Origin: Bacteroides helcogenes P 36-108
Lineage (GTDB): Bacteria; Bacteroidota; Bacteroidia; Bacteroidales; Bacteroidaceae
Assembly: GCF_000186225.1 (NCBI RefSeq)
Contig: NC_014933.1
Coordinates: 1,240,001 to 1,304,000 of the forward strand
Direction of reading: 5' to 3'
DNA length: 64,000 nucleotides
In this document: piece after piece, positions 9,308 to 18,348 of the stretch
Layout: the number at the start of each line of letters is the position of its first letter
How positions within the stretch are numbered: position 1 is the stretch's first letter
The notes under the pieces: generated by a model
What the model saw: the letters and a program-made list of their open reading frames with translations, nothing else
What the model was told of the DNA's origin: nothing
Databases searched by the model: none
Position numbers and translations under genes: made by a program

Positions 9308-10435
9308 ATGCAAATGACTAATGAATTGTTCGGAGCGATAATGCGGAATATTCATGCTTATGTTTTGCTGATTGACCGTGATTTCACCGTGTTCTATACT
9401 AATTATTATGATATAACCGGTACGGAGAAGCCCGACAAGCCTAAGAGGGTAGGCGATCTTCTGCGTTGTAGTAATGCCTTGTCCGCCGCGGGTGGTTGCG
9501 GTACGCATGAACTTTGTTCGGTTTGTCCTGTGAGACAGGCTATTGAACAAGCCTATTGCGCACGTCGGAATTTTGTTGATCTGGAGGCTGTCTTGAATGT
9601 CAAGGGTGCGGATGGCAAGGCTGTGGAATGCGATACCTATGTTTCGGGAGAGTATATGGAGATTGAGGGCCGTGATTGTATGGTGATTACTGTACATGAT
9701 ATAACCCGCTTGAAGCAGGTTGAAGTTGAGTTGAGACAGGCAAGGGAAAAGGCAGAGAATGCCGATCGTTCCAAATCTGTCTTCCTTGCGAATATGAGCC
9801 ATGAAATCCGGACACCTCTGAATGCGATTGTGGGGTTTTCGGAGCTATTGGCATCTGCTTCGTCAGAGGAAGAAAAGGCACAGTTCCTGGGGATTGTTCA
9901 AAATAACAATGAAATGTTGCAGCAGTTGATCGCCGATATTCTGGACTTGTCAAAAATAGAAGCGGGAACACTGGAGTTTGTTTTTTCGGACATAGATATC
10001 AATCAACTGATGTCAGACCTTGAACAGCAGTTCCGCATGAGGCTGAAAGAACAGGGATCGGCGGTACAGGTTATCCGTGAAACACCCCCGGAAGGCTGTG
10101 TGATGCATATGGACAGGAATCGTCTGGCTCAGGTTATTGCTAATTTCATGACGAATGCCATGAAGTTTACTGACGAAGGAAGCATAACCTTGGGTTACAG
10201 GACTAATGAAGATGGCTTTTATTTTTATGTGAAAGACACCGGAAGTGGCATTCCTAAGGAGAAGCTGCCAACTATCTTTGACCGCTTTGTGAAGCTGGAA
10301 CAGGAAAAGAAAGGCACAGGCTTGGGACTTTCCATCTGTCAGACCATTGTCAGTAAATTAGGTGGTAAGATTGGGGTAGATTCTGAAGTGGGCAAAGGTT
10401 CTACATTCTGGTTTACTTTGCCGCGTCTTATTTAA
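9308..10435 (+). CDS. PAS-domain sensor histidine kinase with cysteine cluster
   Basis: 375 aa, soluble, with no membrane segment. Residues ~8-140 form a PAS domain containing a cysteine-rich insert (Cys, then [13 protein letters not shown]) that could bind a metal or sense redox state. HisKA follows with [11 protein letters not shown] (phospho-acceptor His165), then HATPase_c with DTGSGIP and GTGLGL. No receiver domain and no adjacent response regulator are present, so its partner is elsewhere. The position next to rubredoxin is compatible with redox sensing, but that is inference only. Confidence 0.88.
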   Translation: MQMTNELFGAIMRNIHAYVLLIDRDFTVFYTNYYDITGTEKPDKPKRVGDLLRCSNALSAAGGCGTHELCSVCPVRQAIEQAYCARRNFVDLEAVLNVKGADGKAVECDTYVSGEYMEIEGRDCMVITVHDITRLKQVEVELRQAREKAENADRSKSVFLANMSHEIRTPLNAIVGFSELLASASSEEEKAQFLGIVQNNNEMLQQLIADILDLSKIEAGTLEFVFSDIDINQLMSDLEQQFRMRLKEQGSAVQVIRETPPEGCVMHMDRNRLAQVIANFMTNAMKFTDEGSITLGYRTNEDGFYFYVKDTGSGIPKEKLPTIFDRFVKLEQEKKGTGLGLSICQTIVSKLGGKIGVDSEVGKGSTFWFTLPRLI

Positions 10436-10504
10436 ATATATTATTACAGATAGTTGTCCTGTTTTGTTTTTTATATATTATAAAAGTAACCCTTTTCCGG
10501 ATTT

Positions 10505-10581
10505 TCAGTAAATCCTCTTTGGATTTTCAGTAAAACTTCGGGGGATTTTTACTAAAAATCCCCCGAAGTTTTACTGAAAAT
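10505..10581. repeat. Intergenic palindromic word cluster with 29-bp perfect inverted repeat
   Basis: Arms of 29 nt (10523-10551 and 10553-10581) are perfect reverse complements around a single C. A direct copy of the first 12-14 nt (GGATTTTCAGTAAA) also lies just upstream near 10500-10514. The rest of the 420-bp gap (10436-10857) shows no gene. The structure would form a very stable hairpin in either strand. Confidence 0.75.
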
Positions 10582-10852
10582 TTTCTCCCCTACCAGAGAT
10601 AGCCCGTGACGGGATATGAAAGAATAACACCTTGAGAGAATAGGATCGTACATTAAATCTTTACAAATTGTGTAAAGGCCTATAAACGGGAATTTAGCGG
10701 ACGTGTTTATGATTTCAGGCATGAACACGGATTCGGAATGCTATATTCTGCAAGTTCTGCCGGAATTATAAACTTATGTCCGATTTGTCAGAAAAAGTGG
10801 TCTAATTAACCTCTTATTAGGCTGTTGTTGAATGAAATTAATAAATAGTATG

Positions 10853-10861
10853 TAGTTTTGC
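10853..10861 (+). promoter_or_regulatory. Promoter of the envelope-sugar operon
   Basis: TAGTTTTGC matches TAnnTTTGC, with TTG motifs 20-25 bp upstream. Its position rules out an upstream TTG (10858) as the start codon of the GT2 gene and supports the ATG at 10885. Confidence 0.6.
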
Positions 10862-10884
10862 ACTCTGAATTCTCAACAGGAAGC

Positions 10885-11622
10885 ATGAATAAAACATCTT
10901 TGTATAAATTTACTATTGTTGTGCCCATCTACAACGAAGAGGAGAATATTTCGGCTTTGGAAGAAAAGTTAGGTAAGTATCTTTCTCATGCTGCCTGTAA
11001 ATCTTGCCTTTTGTTTGTCAATGACGGTTCATCCGACCGTAGTTTGGAAGGCATCAAGAAGATGTGCCAACAGAACCCCGATTTCTATTACATTTCCTAT
11101 TCTCAGAACAAAGGCTTGAGTGCTGCCATTAAGGCAGGTATTGACGAAACGGAATCGAATTATGTGGGTTATATAGATGCTGACTTGCAGACCGATCCGG
11201 AAGATTTCAACCTGCTTCTGACTGACATCGAGCAATATACATTGGTGACAGGAATCCGGGCAAATCGCAAAGATTCGGGTTTCAAGAAGTTGCAATCGCG
11301 CATTGCCAATGGATTTCGTCGCCGGATGACACACGATGGTATGCAGGATACCGGTTGCCCTCTGAAGGTGATGCATACTGATGCTGCCAAACGCATACCA
11401 TTCTTCACCGGGATGCACCGCTTTCTTCCCGCTTTGATTCTTCTTCAAGAAGGCGGAAGCGTCAGGCAGGTTCCGGTTCGGCACTATCCTCGCGTGGCAG
11501 GAGTTTCCAAATATCATTTGTGGAACCGTTTGGTGTCTCCATTCTTAGATTGCTTTGCTTACCGGTGGATGAAGAAACGATATATCAATTGTAGCGTTGC
11601 GGAACGAAATACTGTAGCATAG
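10885..11622 (+). CDS. Family 2 glycosyltransferase, polyprenyl-phosphate sugar synthase-like
   Basis: 245 aa. The N-terminal VVPIYNEEENI, FVNDGSSD and DADLQTDPED segments are the nucleotide-sugar binding and D-x-D motifs of DPM1/ArnC-like GT2 enzymes, which load a sugar onto undecaprenyl phosphate at the cytoplasmic face. It lacks the C-terminal membrane helices of GtrB/ArnC, so it is probably peripheral. ATG 10885 was chosen for AGGAAG upstream and the promoter position. It is the first gene of a four-gene operon with a LpxB-N-domain protein, a GT39 and a UDP-uronate epimerase. Confidence 0.85.
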   Translation: MNKTSLYKFTIVVPIYNEEENISALEEKLGKYLSHAACKSCLLFVNDGSSDRSLEGIKKMCQQNPDFYYISYSQNKGLSAAIKAGIDETESNYVGYIDADLQTDPEDFNLLLTDIEQYTLVTGIRANRKDSGFKKLQSRIANGFRRRMTHDGMQDTGCPLKVMHTDAAKRIPFFTGMHRFLPALILLQEGGSVRQVPVRHYPRVAGVSKYHLWNRLVSPFLDCFAYRWMKKRYINCSVAERNTVA

Positions 11623-11624
11623 CT

Positions 11625-12260
11625 ATGAATCAGCAGTGGATAGTTTTTGCCATAGGCTTTACGGCTCAGCTTTTCTTTTCGGCGCGTATATTGGTTCAGT
11701 GGTTGATGTCCGAACGGGCACGCAAGGTGCTTTCGCCTTCCTTGTTTTGGACGCTGAGCCTTGCAGGGGCATACTTTCTCTGCCTATACGGATGGCTGCG
11801 CCATGATTTTTCCATTGTGTTGGGACAGGTGATTTCCTATTATATTTATGTATGGAATCTGCGTGAAAAGGGAGTTTGGAATCGGTTGCACCGAGTGCTC
11901 AAGCTCTTGTTGCTGTTTACTCCGGTAGCAGCTCTCTTGTTTGCAATGCGAGATGCCGGTGCACTGGCAGACAGATTTTTTCATAATGAAGATGTTCCAC
12001 TCTGGTTGTTGGTAGGCGGTTCGTTAGGGCAAGTCATTTTTACGCTCCGCTTCATTTATCAATGGCATTACTCTTATCGCCGCCACGAATCTGTGTTGCC
12101 GGCAGGATTCTGGATAATCAGCCTGACGGGTTCTTCTGCCATCATCGTTTATGGCATGATTCGTTTTGACCCTGTGCTCATCATCGGACAATCTTTCGGA
12201 TTTGTGGCCTACATACGCAACTTATGTATATTGCATAGCCAAAAGGAGATACCTTCATGA
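11625..12260 (+). CDS. Membrane protein with two lipid-A-disaccharide synthase N-terminal-like (LAB_N) repeats
   Basis: 211 aa, about six hydrophobic helices. Two repeated halves are visible: the first has LFFSARILVQW and LYGWLRHDFSIVLGQ, the second IFTLRFIYQW and VYGMIRFDPVLIIGQ. This is the small membrane domain named from the N-terminus of LpxB, and it often sits beside ArnC/ArnT-like genes. It begins two bases after the GT2 stop and overlaps the GT39 start by four bases, so translation is coupled. A role in handling or flipping a polyprenyl-linked sugar is inferred. Confidence 0.8.
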   Translation: MNQQWIVFAIGFTAQLFFSARILVQWLMSERARKVLSPSLFWTLSLAGAYFLCLYGWLRHDFSIVLGQVISYYIYVWNLREKGVWNRLHRVLKLLLLFTPVAALLFAMRDAGALADRFFHNEDVPLWLLVGGSLGQVIFTLRFIYQWHYSYRRHESVLPAGFWIISLTGSSAIIVYGMIRFDPVLIIGQSFGFVAYIRNLCILHSQKEIPS

Positions 12261-13801
12261 AAAGAAAAGAATACATCATTTGCCTGTTTGTTTTCATAGC
12301 TTTGCTGCCTCTATTGGTCTTTAGGGATTTTACGCCATCCAACGAACTCCGCTATCTGAGCATCGCCGACGAGGCTTTGCGGCAGGGAAATCTCTTTGCC
12401 TTCACCAACCATGGCGTTCCGTATGCCGACAAGCCTCCTCTCTATCTGTGGATTGTCATGCTGGGCAAGGTCTTGTTCGGAAGTCATCAGATGTGGTTTC
12501 TTTCTCTGTTTTCTCTGTTGCCGGCATTTGGGTGTACCTTGTTGATGGACAGGTGGGCGAAAGAGGAAATATCTTCGGGCTATCGTTCTGCCGCCATGCT
12601 GATGCTGATGAGTTGCGGGATGTTTTTGGGTACGGCGGTCATTTTGCGCATGGATATGCTGATGTGCTGGTTTATCTTGCTTTCACTTCATACTTTCTAT
12701 CGGATGTGCCATGATGAGAGTTTTGCGCATAGCCGGGGAAAATGGCTTTTTCCGCTTTATGTATTCTTGGCTCTATTCACCAAAGGGCCGTTGGGATTTC
12801 TTATTCCTCTTATCTCTACGTTGGTTTATCTGATGTTTGCCAAGAAGTGGCGGACGCTGGTAATCTATTGGGGCTGGCGCACTTGGTGTTTGTTGCTTGG
12901 AGGGTGTCTCCTGTGGTTTGGAATGGTTTACTTTGAAGGCGGAGAAGCTTACCTGCAAAACCTCCTGATACATCAGACCGTGGATAGAGCTGTAAACTCG
13001 TTTGCCCATAGTCGGCCTTTCTATTATTATCTTTATTCCATGTGGTATTGCATGATGCCCTGGTCGCTGTTGACGGGCGGAATCATCATTGCTTCCTTGT
13101 TTTTCAAGAAGCATTGGCAAAGTTCGTTGAGTCGATTCTTTCTTACGGTAATCGGGTGTACACTGGTCATCTTGTCATTCATCAGCTCGAAGATAGACAT
13201 CTATCTGATACCTGCCTACCCCTTCATCATTTATTTAGGGGTTATTAGCTTGCAGCGCATGAGGCGGAACGGATGGATGGTTTGTGCGGTGGCAATCCCT
13301 GCTCTGGCATTTGTAGCTGTTCTTCCGGTGTTTTGTGTGTTTGCATCTATGCCGGAGTTCAGTTACCTGCGGCATGGATTTTTTTATGCCACTGCCGTGA
13401 TACTTACGATGACGGGGGTGGCCTCTTTGTATCTTTTGTTTCGTTATCGTGCCATGCCCAAGACATTGCGCCTGATGAGCGTGGGGCTGTTTTTCGCTCT
13501 GTTTGTAGGCGGATGGGGTATCCCGCAAATCAACGACCGCTTGGGATATGGAGTTTTGTGCCGCAAGTCGGTTGCTATTGCTGCCCGTCACAGGATAAAA
13601 ACATTCGGTGTATGGCATCTGTCCCGGCCGGAGAATATGGATGTGTATCTGCATCGCGAGGTTAAGATATTGCCTTCGGACGATGTACTGCCATCCGGTT
13701 TGACTGACATGATTTTGATGCTTCCACAAAAGGAAGCGGAGAAAATTGTTCATTGCAAGGAGAAATATCAGGTAGGTGAGAACGCCATTGTTGTGTTATA
13801 A
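12257..13801 (+). CDS. GT39-family (ArnT/PMT-like) glycosyltransferase
   Basis: 514 aa with about eleven transmembrane segments. The first periplasmic loop has NELRYLSIADEAL and HGVPYADKPPLYLW, matching the ArnT/PMT pattern (acidic residue followed by a K-P-P-L motif). Enzymes of this fold transfer a sugar from a polyprenyl-phosphate donor to lipid A, core sugars or protein at the periplasmic face. It overlaps the LAB_N gene by four bases (ATGA). The C-terminal ~120 residues form a small soluble domain. Confidence 0.85.
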   Translation: MKRKEYIICLFVFIALLPLLVFRDFTPSNELRYLSIADEALRQGNLFAFTNHGVPYADKPPLYLWIVMLGKVLFGSHQMWFLSLFSLLPAFGCTLLMDRWAKEEISSGYRSAAMLMLMSCGMFLGTAVILRMDMLMCWFILLSLHTFYRMCHDESFAHSRGKWLFPLYVFLALFTKGPLGFLIPLISTLVYLMFAKKWRTLVIYWGWRTWCLLLGGCLLWFGMVYFEGGEAYLQNLLIHQTVDRAVNSFAHSRPFYYYLYSMWYCMMPWSLLTGGIIIASLFFKKHWQSSLSRFFLTVIGCTLVILSFISSKIDIYLIPAYPFIIYLGVISLQRMRRNGWMVCAVAIPALAFVAVLPVFCVFASMPEFSYLRHGFFYATAVILTMTGVASLYLLFRYRAMPKTLRLMSVGLFFALFVGGWGIPQINDRLGYGVLCRKSVAIAARHRIKTFGVWHLSRPENMDVYLHREVKILPSDDVLPSGLTDMILMLPQKEAEKIVHCKEKYQVGENAIVVL

Positions 13802-13818
13802 ACAAATGAAATAGTTAA

Positions 13819-14850
13819 ATGACAACTCATAATCAGTCTCATATTCTTGTTACCGGTGCTGCCGGATTTATTGGTTCACAATTGGTCAACGCCTTGCTGA
13901 AGCAGGGCTACAACGTGACGGGCATGGATAATATCAATTCCTATTATGACACTTCATTGAAGTATGCCCGGTTGCTATCTGCCGGTATCGTACAAGAGGA
14001 AATACATGACGGAAGGCCTGTAGTCAGTACCATTTTTCCTGCATATCGGTTTATCAAAATTGATCTGGCCGATCGTGTAGCTATGGAACGGTTGTTTGAA
14101 AACGAGAACTTTGACATAGTGGTGAATCTCGCCGGTCAGCCCGGGGTCAGGTATTCAATAGAAAATCCATACGCTTATGTAGAGTCCAATATATTGGGCT
14201 TTCTTAATGTGCTGGAAGCATGCCGTCACTATGCGGTAAAACATTTGTTATATGCCAGTTCGAGTAGTGTTTATGGCATGGACGATAATGTTCCTTATAG
14301 TGAAGACGACAAAACCGACCATCCTGTGAGCCTTTATGCAGCTACCAAAAAGTCGAACGAACTGATGGCATATGCTTATAGCAAACTTTACGGAATTCCT
14401 GTCACCGGACTTCGTTTCTTCACTGTCTATGGTCCGTGGGGGCGGCCGGACATGGCTCCCTACCTTTTTATGAAGGCCATTCTTGACGGGAAGTCCATCA
14501 AAGTGTTCAACCATGGCAACCTGTCTCGCGATTTTACCTACATAGATGACATTGTAAACGGACTTTTACTACTGATAGAACATCCTTCGGAAGAAGCTAT
14601 TCCTGCACGGGTATATAATATCGGTCATGCTTCTCCTGTCAAATTGCTTGATTTCATATCTGCCATCGAGTGTGTTACTGGGCACAAGGCGGTCATGCAG
14701 ATGGAAGATATGCAACCGGGAGATGTCTATTGCACCTGCGCCGATGTGTCTCATCTGCATCACGATTTCGGTTATAGTCCGGAGGTGTCTATGGAGGAAG
14801 GAATCGGCTGTTTTTATGATTGGTTCAAAGCGTATCACCATTTACAATGA
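13819..14850 (+). CDS. NAD-dependent UDP-sugar epimerase, UDP-glucuronate 4-epimerase-like
   Basis: 343 aa extended SDR. TGAAGFIGSQL is the NAD-binding GxxGxxG, and YAATKKSNE carries the catalytic Tyr-x3-Lys. The opening MDNINSYYDTSLKYARL and the FTVYGPWGRPDMAPYLF segment are typical of LpsL/CapI-type UDP-glucuronate epimerases, which make UDP-galacturonate. It lies 17 bp after the GT39 gene. The exact substrate is inferred from family resemblance. Confidence 0.85.
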   Translation: MTTHNQSHILVTGAAGFIGSQLVNALLKQGYNVTGMDNINSYYDTSLKYARLLSAGIVQEEIHDGRPVVSTIFPAYRFIKIDLADRVAMERLFENENFDIVVNLAGQPGVRYSIENPYAYVESNILGFLNVLEACRHYAVKHLLYASSSSVYGMDDNVPYSEDDKTDHPVSLYAATKKSNELMAYAYSKLYGIPVTGLRFFTVYGPWGRPDMAPYLFMKAILDGKSIKVFNHGNLSRDFTYIDDIVNGLLLLIEHPSEEAIPARVYNIGHASPVKLLDFISAIECVTGHKAVMQMEDMQPGDVYCTCADVSHLHHDFGYSPEVSMEEGIGCFYDWFKAYHHLQ

Positions 14851-14951
14851 GTTTGGGAGTGTGCTGGGCAAGCAAAAAATTATCAGGTGATATAACGCCG
14901 CAAGGTCTTCTTAAAAAAAAGTAATAACATTGCTTTACCGATATATTTCCG

Positions 14952-14960
14952 TAATTTTGC
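14952..14960 (+). promoter_or_regulatory. Promoter of the Ca2+ ATPase gene
   Basis: TAATTTTGC matches TAnnTTTGC, 28 bp ahead of the ATG at 14988. Confidence 0.6.
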
Positions 14961-14987
14961 GACTCCAAATTAAACCTAAAGACTTGC

Positions 14988-17672
14988 ATGACTGCAATAA
15001 AGGATGATTATTATCACGTCGGGCTTACGGATGAAGAAGTGCGCAAGAGTCGCGCCGAACATGGTGTCAATGTGTTGACTCCCCCTAAACGTCCTTCCCT
15101 ATGGAAGTTGTATCTGGAGAAGTTTGAGGATCCGGTGGTCAGAGTATTACTGTTGGCTGCCTTTTTCTCCCTGATGATTTCCATTATAGAAAATGAGTAT
15201 GCCGAAACAATTGGCATTATCGCTGCCATTTTGTTGGCTACAGGCATCGGCTTTTTCTTTGAATATGATGCCAGCAAGAAGTTTGACCTGCTGAATGCGG
15301 TGAACGAGGAGACTTTGGTGAAAGTGATTCGTAATGGGCATGTGCAGGAAATTCCCCGTAAAGATGTAGTGGTGGGAGACATTGTTGTATTGGAAACGGG
15401 TGAGGAGACACCTGCGGACGGCAAGCTTTTGGACGCCATATCTTTACAGGTAAACGAGTCGAACCTGACAGGTGAACCGGTTGTTACGAAGACTGTTGTG
15501 GAAGCCGAATTCGATGATGAAGCGACTTATGCCTCAAACCGTATTCTACGTGGTACTACCGTGGTTGACGGACATGGAACCATGTGTGTGGACGCTGTGG
15601 GTGATACAACGGAAATTGGAAAAGTGGCACGCCAAAGCACAGAGCAGAACACGGAACCTACCCCCCTGAACATACAGTTAACCAAGTTGGCCAATCTTAT
15701 CGGAAAGATAGGATTTTCTGTGGCTGCTTTGGCTTTTCTGATCTTTTTTGTCAAGGATGTTGTTCTGATTTATGATTTCTCATCATTCCATACCTTCCGC
15801 GACTGGTTGCCGGCTTTGCAGGACACGCTGCGTTACTTTATGATGGCGGTAACGCTGATTGTGGTCGCTGTGCCCGAAGGTCTGCCGATGAGCGTGACTC
15901 TCAGCCTGGCACTGAACATGCGCCGTATGCTTTCTACCAATAATCTGGTTCGTAAGATGCATGCCTGCGAAACGATGGGGGCAATTACCGTTATCTGCAC
16001 GGATAAGACGGGCACGTTGACACAGAATTTGATGCAAGTACATGATTCTGATTTTTATGGATTGAAAAATCGGAGAGAAATAGGAGATGATGACCTCAGT
16101 AAGCTGATAATGGAAGGTATAAGCGTTAACTCCACTGCTTTTCTTGAAGAATCTGCTGCTGATGAAAAACCGAAGGGTATGGGCAATCCTACGGAAGTGG
16201 CGCTACTTTTGTGGCTGAACGGTCAAGGTAAAGATTACTTGGCCTTGCGCGAAGACGCAAAGGTGATCGACCAGTTGACCTTTTCTACCGAACGTAAGTT
16301 TATGGCTACTTTGGTACATTCTCCTCTGATGAAGAAAAAAGTCCTGTACATAAAAGGCGCTCCTGAAATAGTGCTGGGCAAGTGCAAGGACGTTCTTCTT
16401 GGGGATAAGCGGGTGGATGCGGTGGAATATCGTTCTACGGTGGAAGCGCGGTTGCTGGACTATCAGAATATGGCAATGCGTACGCTCGGATTTGCTTTTA
16501 AGGTTGTGGATGAAGCTGAAGCAGAGGACTGCGTGTCATTGGTTGCCCGGAATGATTTGTCGTTTTTGGGTGTGGTGGCCATCAGTGATCCGATTCGTCC
16601 GGATGTGCCTGCCGCGGTGGCCAAATGCAGGTTGGCAGGCATCGGAGTAAAGATAGTAACGGGAGATACACCGGGAACGGCTACGGAAATAGCCCGGCAG
16701 ATCGGTTTGTGGAAACCGGAAGATACGGAGCGCAACCGGATTACGGGAGCAGCTTTTGCCGACCTGACAGATGAAGAGGCCCTGGAGCGCGTGATGGACT
16801 TGAAAATAATGTCGCGTGCACGCCCCACGGATAAGCAACGTCTGGTGCAACTGCTGCAACAGAAAGGCGCGGTGGTAGCCGTGACAGGCGACGGAACCAA
16901 CGATGCTCCCGCATTGAACCATGCGCAAGTGGGACTCTCGATGGGTACGGGAACTTCCGTGGCAAAAGAGGCGAGTGATATTACTTTGCTGGACGACTCG
17001 TTCAACAGTATCGGCACTGCCGTAATGTGGGGACGCTCCCTGTATAAGAATATCCAGCGTTTTATTGTGTTTCAGTTGACAATAAACTTTGTGGCATTGT
17101 TCATCGTGTTGATGGGATCTTTGGTGGGTACTGACCTGCCTTTGACTGTCACTCAGATGTTATGGGTGAACCTGATTATGGACACCTTTGCGGCATTGGC
17201 ATTGGCTTCTATTCCTCCCAGTGAGAGTGTGATGAAAGAGAAGCCTCGTAAGAGTGACGATTTTATCATAACCAAATCCATGAGATATTATATTTTGGGC
17301 ATGGGCATGCTGTTCCTGATATTGCTGATGGGCATGCTGTTCTGGTTCAATCACGCAGAGGGAGGCATGACCACCCGCCGCCTTACGGTCTTTTTTACAT
17401 TTTTTGTCATGCTGCAATTCTGGAACCTTTTCAATGCGCGTGTGTTCGGCACGTCGGATTCGGCGTTCAGGGGAATTTCCAAATCTTATGGCATGGAGTT
17501 GATTGTATTTGCCATTTTGGGAGGACAGATACTCATCGTGCAGTTCGGTGGAACTGTATTCCGTACAGAACCGCTTGATTTCATGACTTGGATAACGATT
17601 ATTGCTTCTACCTCTTTTGTCCTATGGGCAGGTGAATTTATACGTCTCCTCCGACGTTTAACGCAGAAATAG
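14988..17672 (+). CDS. P-type Ca2+-translocating ATPase (PMCA-like)
   Basis: 894 aa. The phosphorylation motif CTDKTGTLTQN follows the membrane motif VAVPEGLPMSV (M4); NLTGEPV is the actuator TGE loop and TGDGTNDAPAL the hinge motif. About ten membrane segments are arranged as in type IIB pumps. Such pumps export Ca2+ from the cytoplasm. It begins a short cluster with the HAD gene, which starts four bases after its stop, and ribF. Confidence 0.9.
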   Translation: MTAIKDDYYHVGLTDEEVRKSRAEHGVNVLTPPKRPSLWKLYLEKFEDPVVRVLLLAAFFSLMISIIENEYAETIGIIAAILLATGIGFFFEYDASKKFDLLNAVNEETLVKVIRNGHVQEIPRKDVVVGDIVVLETGEETPADGKLLDAISLQVNESNLTGEPVVTKTVVEAEFDDEATYASNRILRGTTVVDGHGTMCVDAVGDTTEIGKVARQSTEQNTEPTPLNIQLTKLANLIGKIGFSVAALAFLIFFVKDVVLIYDFSSFHTFRDWLPALQDTLRYFMMAVTLIVVAVPEGLPMSVTLSLALNMRRMLSTNNLVRKMHACETMGAITVICTDKTGTLTQNLMQVHDSDFYGLKNRREIGDDDLSKLIMEGISVNSTAFLEESAADEKPKGMGNPTEVALLLWLNGQGKDYLALREDAKVIDQLTFSTERKFMATLVHSPLMKKKVLYIKGAPEIVLGKCKDVLLGDKRVDAVEYRSTVEARLLDYQNMAMRTLGFAFKVVDEAEAEDCVSLVARNDLSFLGVVAISDPIRPDVPAAVAKCRLAGIGVKIVTGDTPGTATEIARQIGLWKPEDTERNRITGAAFADLTDEEALERVMDLKIMSRARPTDKQRLVQLLQQKGAVVAVTGDGTNDAPALNHAQVGLSMGTGTSVAKEASDITLLDDSFNSIGTAVMWGRSLYKNIQRFIVFQLTINFVALFIVLMGSLVGTDLPLTVTQMLWVNLIMDTFAALALASIPPSESVMKEKPRKSDDFIITKSMRYYILGMGMLFLILLMGMLFWFNHAEGGMTTRRLTVFFTFFVMLQFWNLFNARVFGTSDSAFRGISKSYGMELIVFAILGGQILIVQFGGTVFRTEPLDFMTWITIIASTSFVLWAGEFIRLLRRLTQK

Positions 17673-17676
17673 AAAG

Positions 17677-18348
17677 ATGAAGAGAAAAGGAATTAAAAAC
17701 CTTATTATTGATTTTGGCGGTGTCTTGATAGATCTGGACCGCCAACGGTGTATAGAGAATTTTAAAAAACTTGAATTGCCTGATGTAGAAGTGATGCTGG
17801 ACTTGTATCACCAGCAGGATTTCTTCCGGAAGTATGAGAAGGGATTGATTTCCAGTGCTGAATTCCGCGATGTGATTCGTGGAAAAATAGGCAAGGCAGT
17901 AACTGATGCACAGATTGATGAAGCTTGGAACAGTTTTTTGATCGGTATTCCGGAATACAAGTTGGATTTATTGTTGAGGCTGCGTAAGGATTATGTGGTC
18001 TATCTGTTGAGCAACACTAATGACATCCACTGGCAATGGTCGTGCCGGAATGCGTTTCCCTACAAGACCTTCCGGGTGGAAGATTATTTTGAGCATATCT
18101 ACCTTTCTTATGAGATGAGAATGGCTAAACCGGATGCTGAGATTTTTCAGAAAGTGTTGAATGATACCGGTATTTCTCCCGGAGAGACTCTTTTTATCGA
18201 TGATTCTGAAGACAATTGCCGGACGGCGGAGGCATTGGGAATCTTTACTTATACTCCTAAAGCCGGTGAAGACTGGAGTTTCCTTTTTGAGAAACGGCAA
18301 TCTGCTGCTCCGGCGGGGTGGCTAAATCATAATCTCTCGTGCGGTTAG
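17677..18348 (+). CDS. HAD-family hydrolase
   Basis: 223 aa. IDFGGVLIDLD is HAD motif I, LLSNTND motif II, and AKPDAEIF with FIDDSEDN supply motif III (Lys) and motif IV (Asp-Asp). The helical cap at residues ~15-85 fits the small-molecule phosphatase group (YihX/GS1-like). Its substrate, perhaps a sugar phosphate or FMN given the adjacent ribF, cannot be read. The stop overlaps the ribF start by ten bases. Confidence 0.88.
   Translation: MKRKGIKNLIIDFGGVLIDLDRQRCIENFKKLELPDVEVMLDLYHQQDFFRKYEKGLISSAEFRDVIRGKIGKAVTDAQIDEAWNSFLIGIPEYKLDLLLRLRKDYVVYLLSNTNDIHWQWSCRNAFPYKTFRVEDYFEHIYLSYEMRMAKPDAEIFQKVLNDTGISPGETLFIDDSEDNCRTAEALGIFTYTPKAGEDWSFLFEKRQSAAPAGWLNHNLSCG

Noticed and set aside
10505..10581. 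Palindromic clusters here and at 31033, 38514 and 52312 as CRISPR arrays
   Set aside because: Units are inverted as well as direct, spacing is irregular, there are no unique spacers of constant length and no cas genes.
10858..10884. Upstream TTG start for the GT2 gene
   Set aside because: The TTG lies inside the TAnnTTTGC promoter box; ATG 10885 has an RBS and matches the family's N-terminus.
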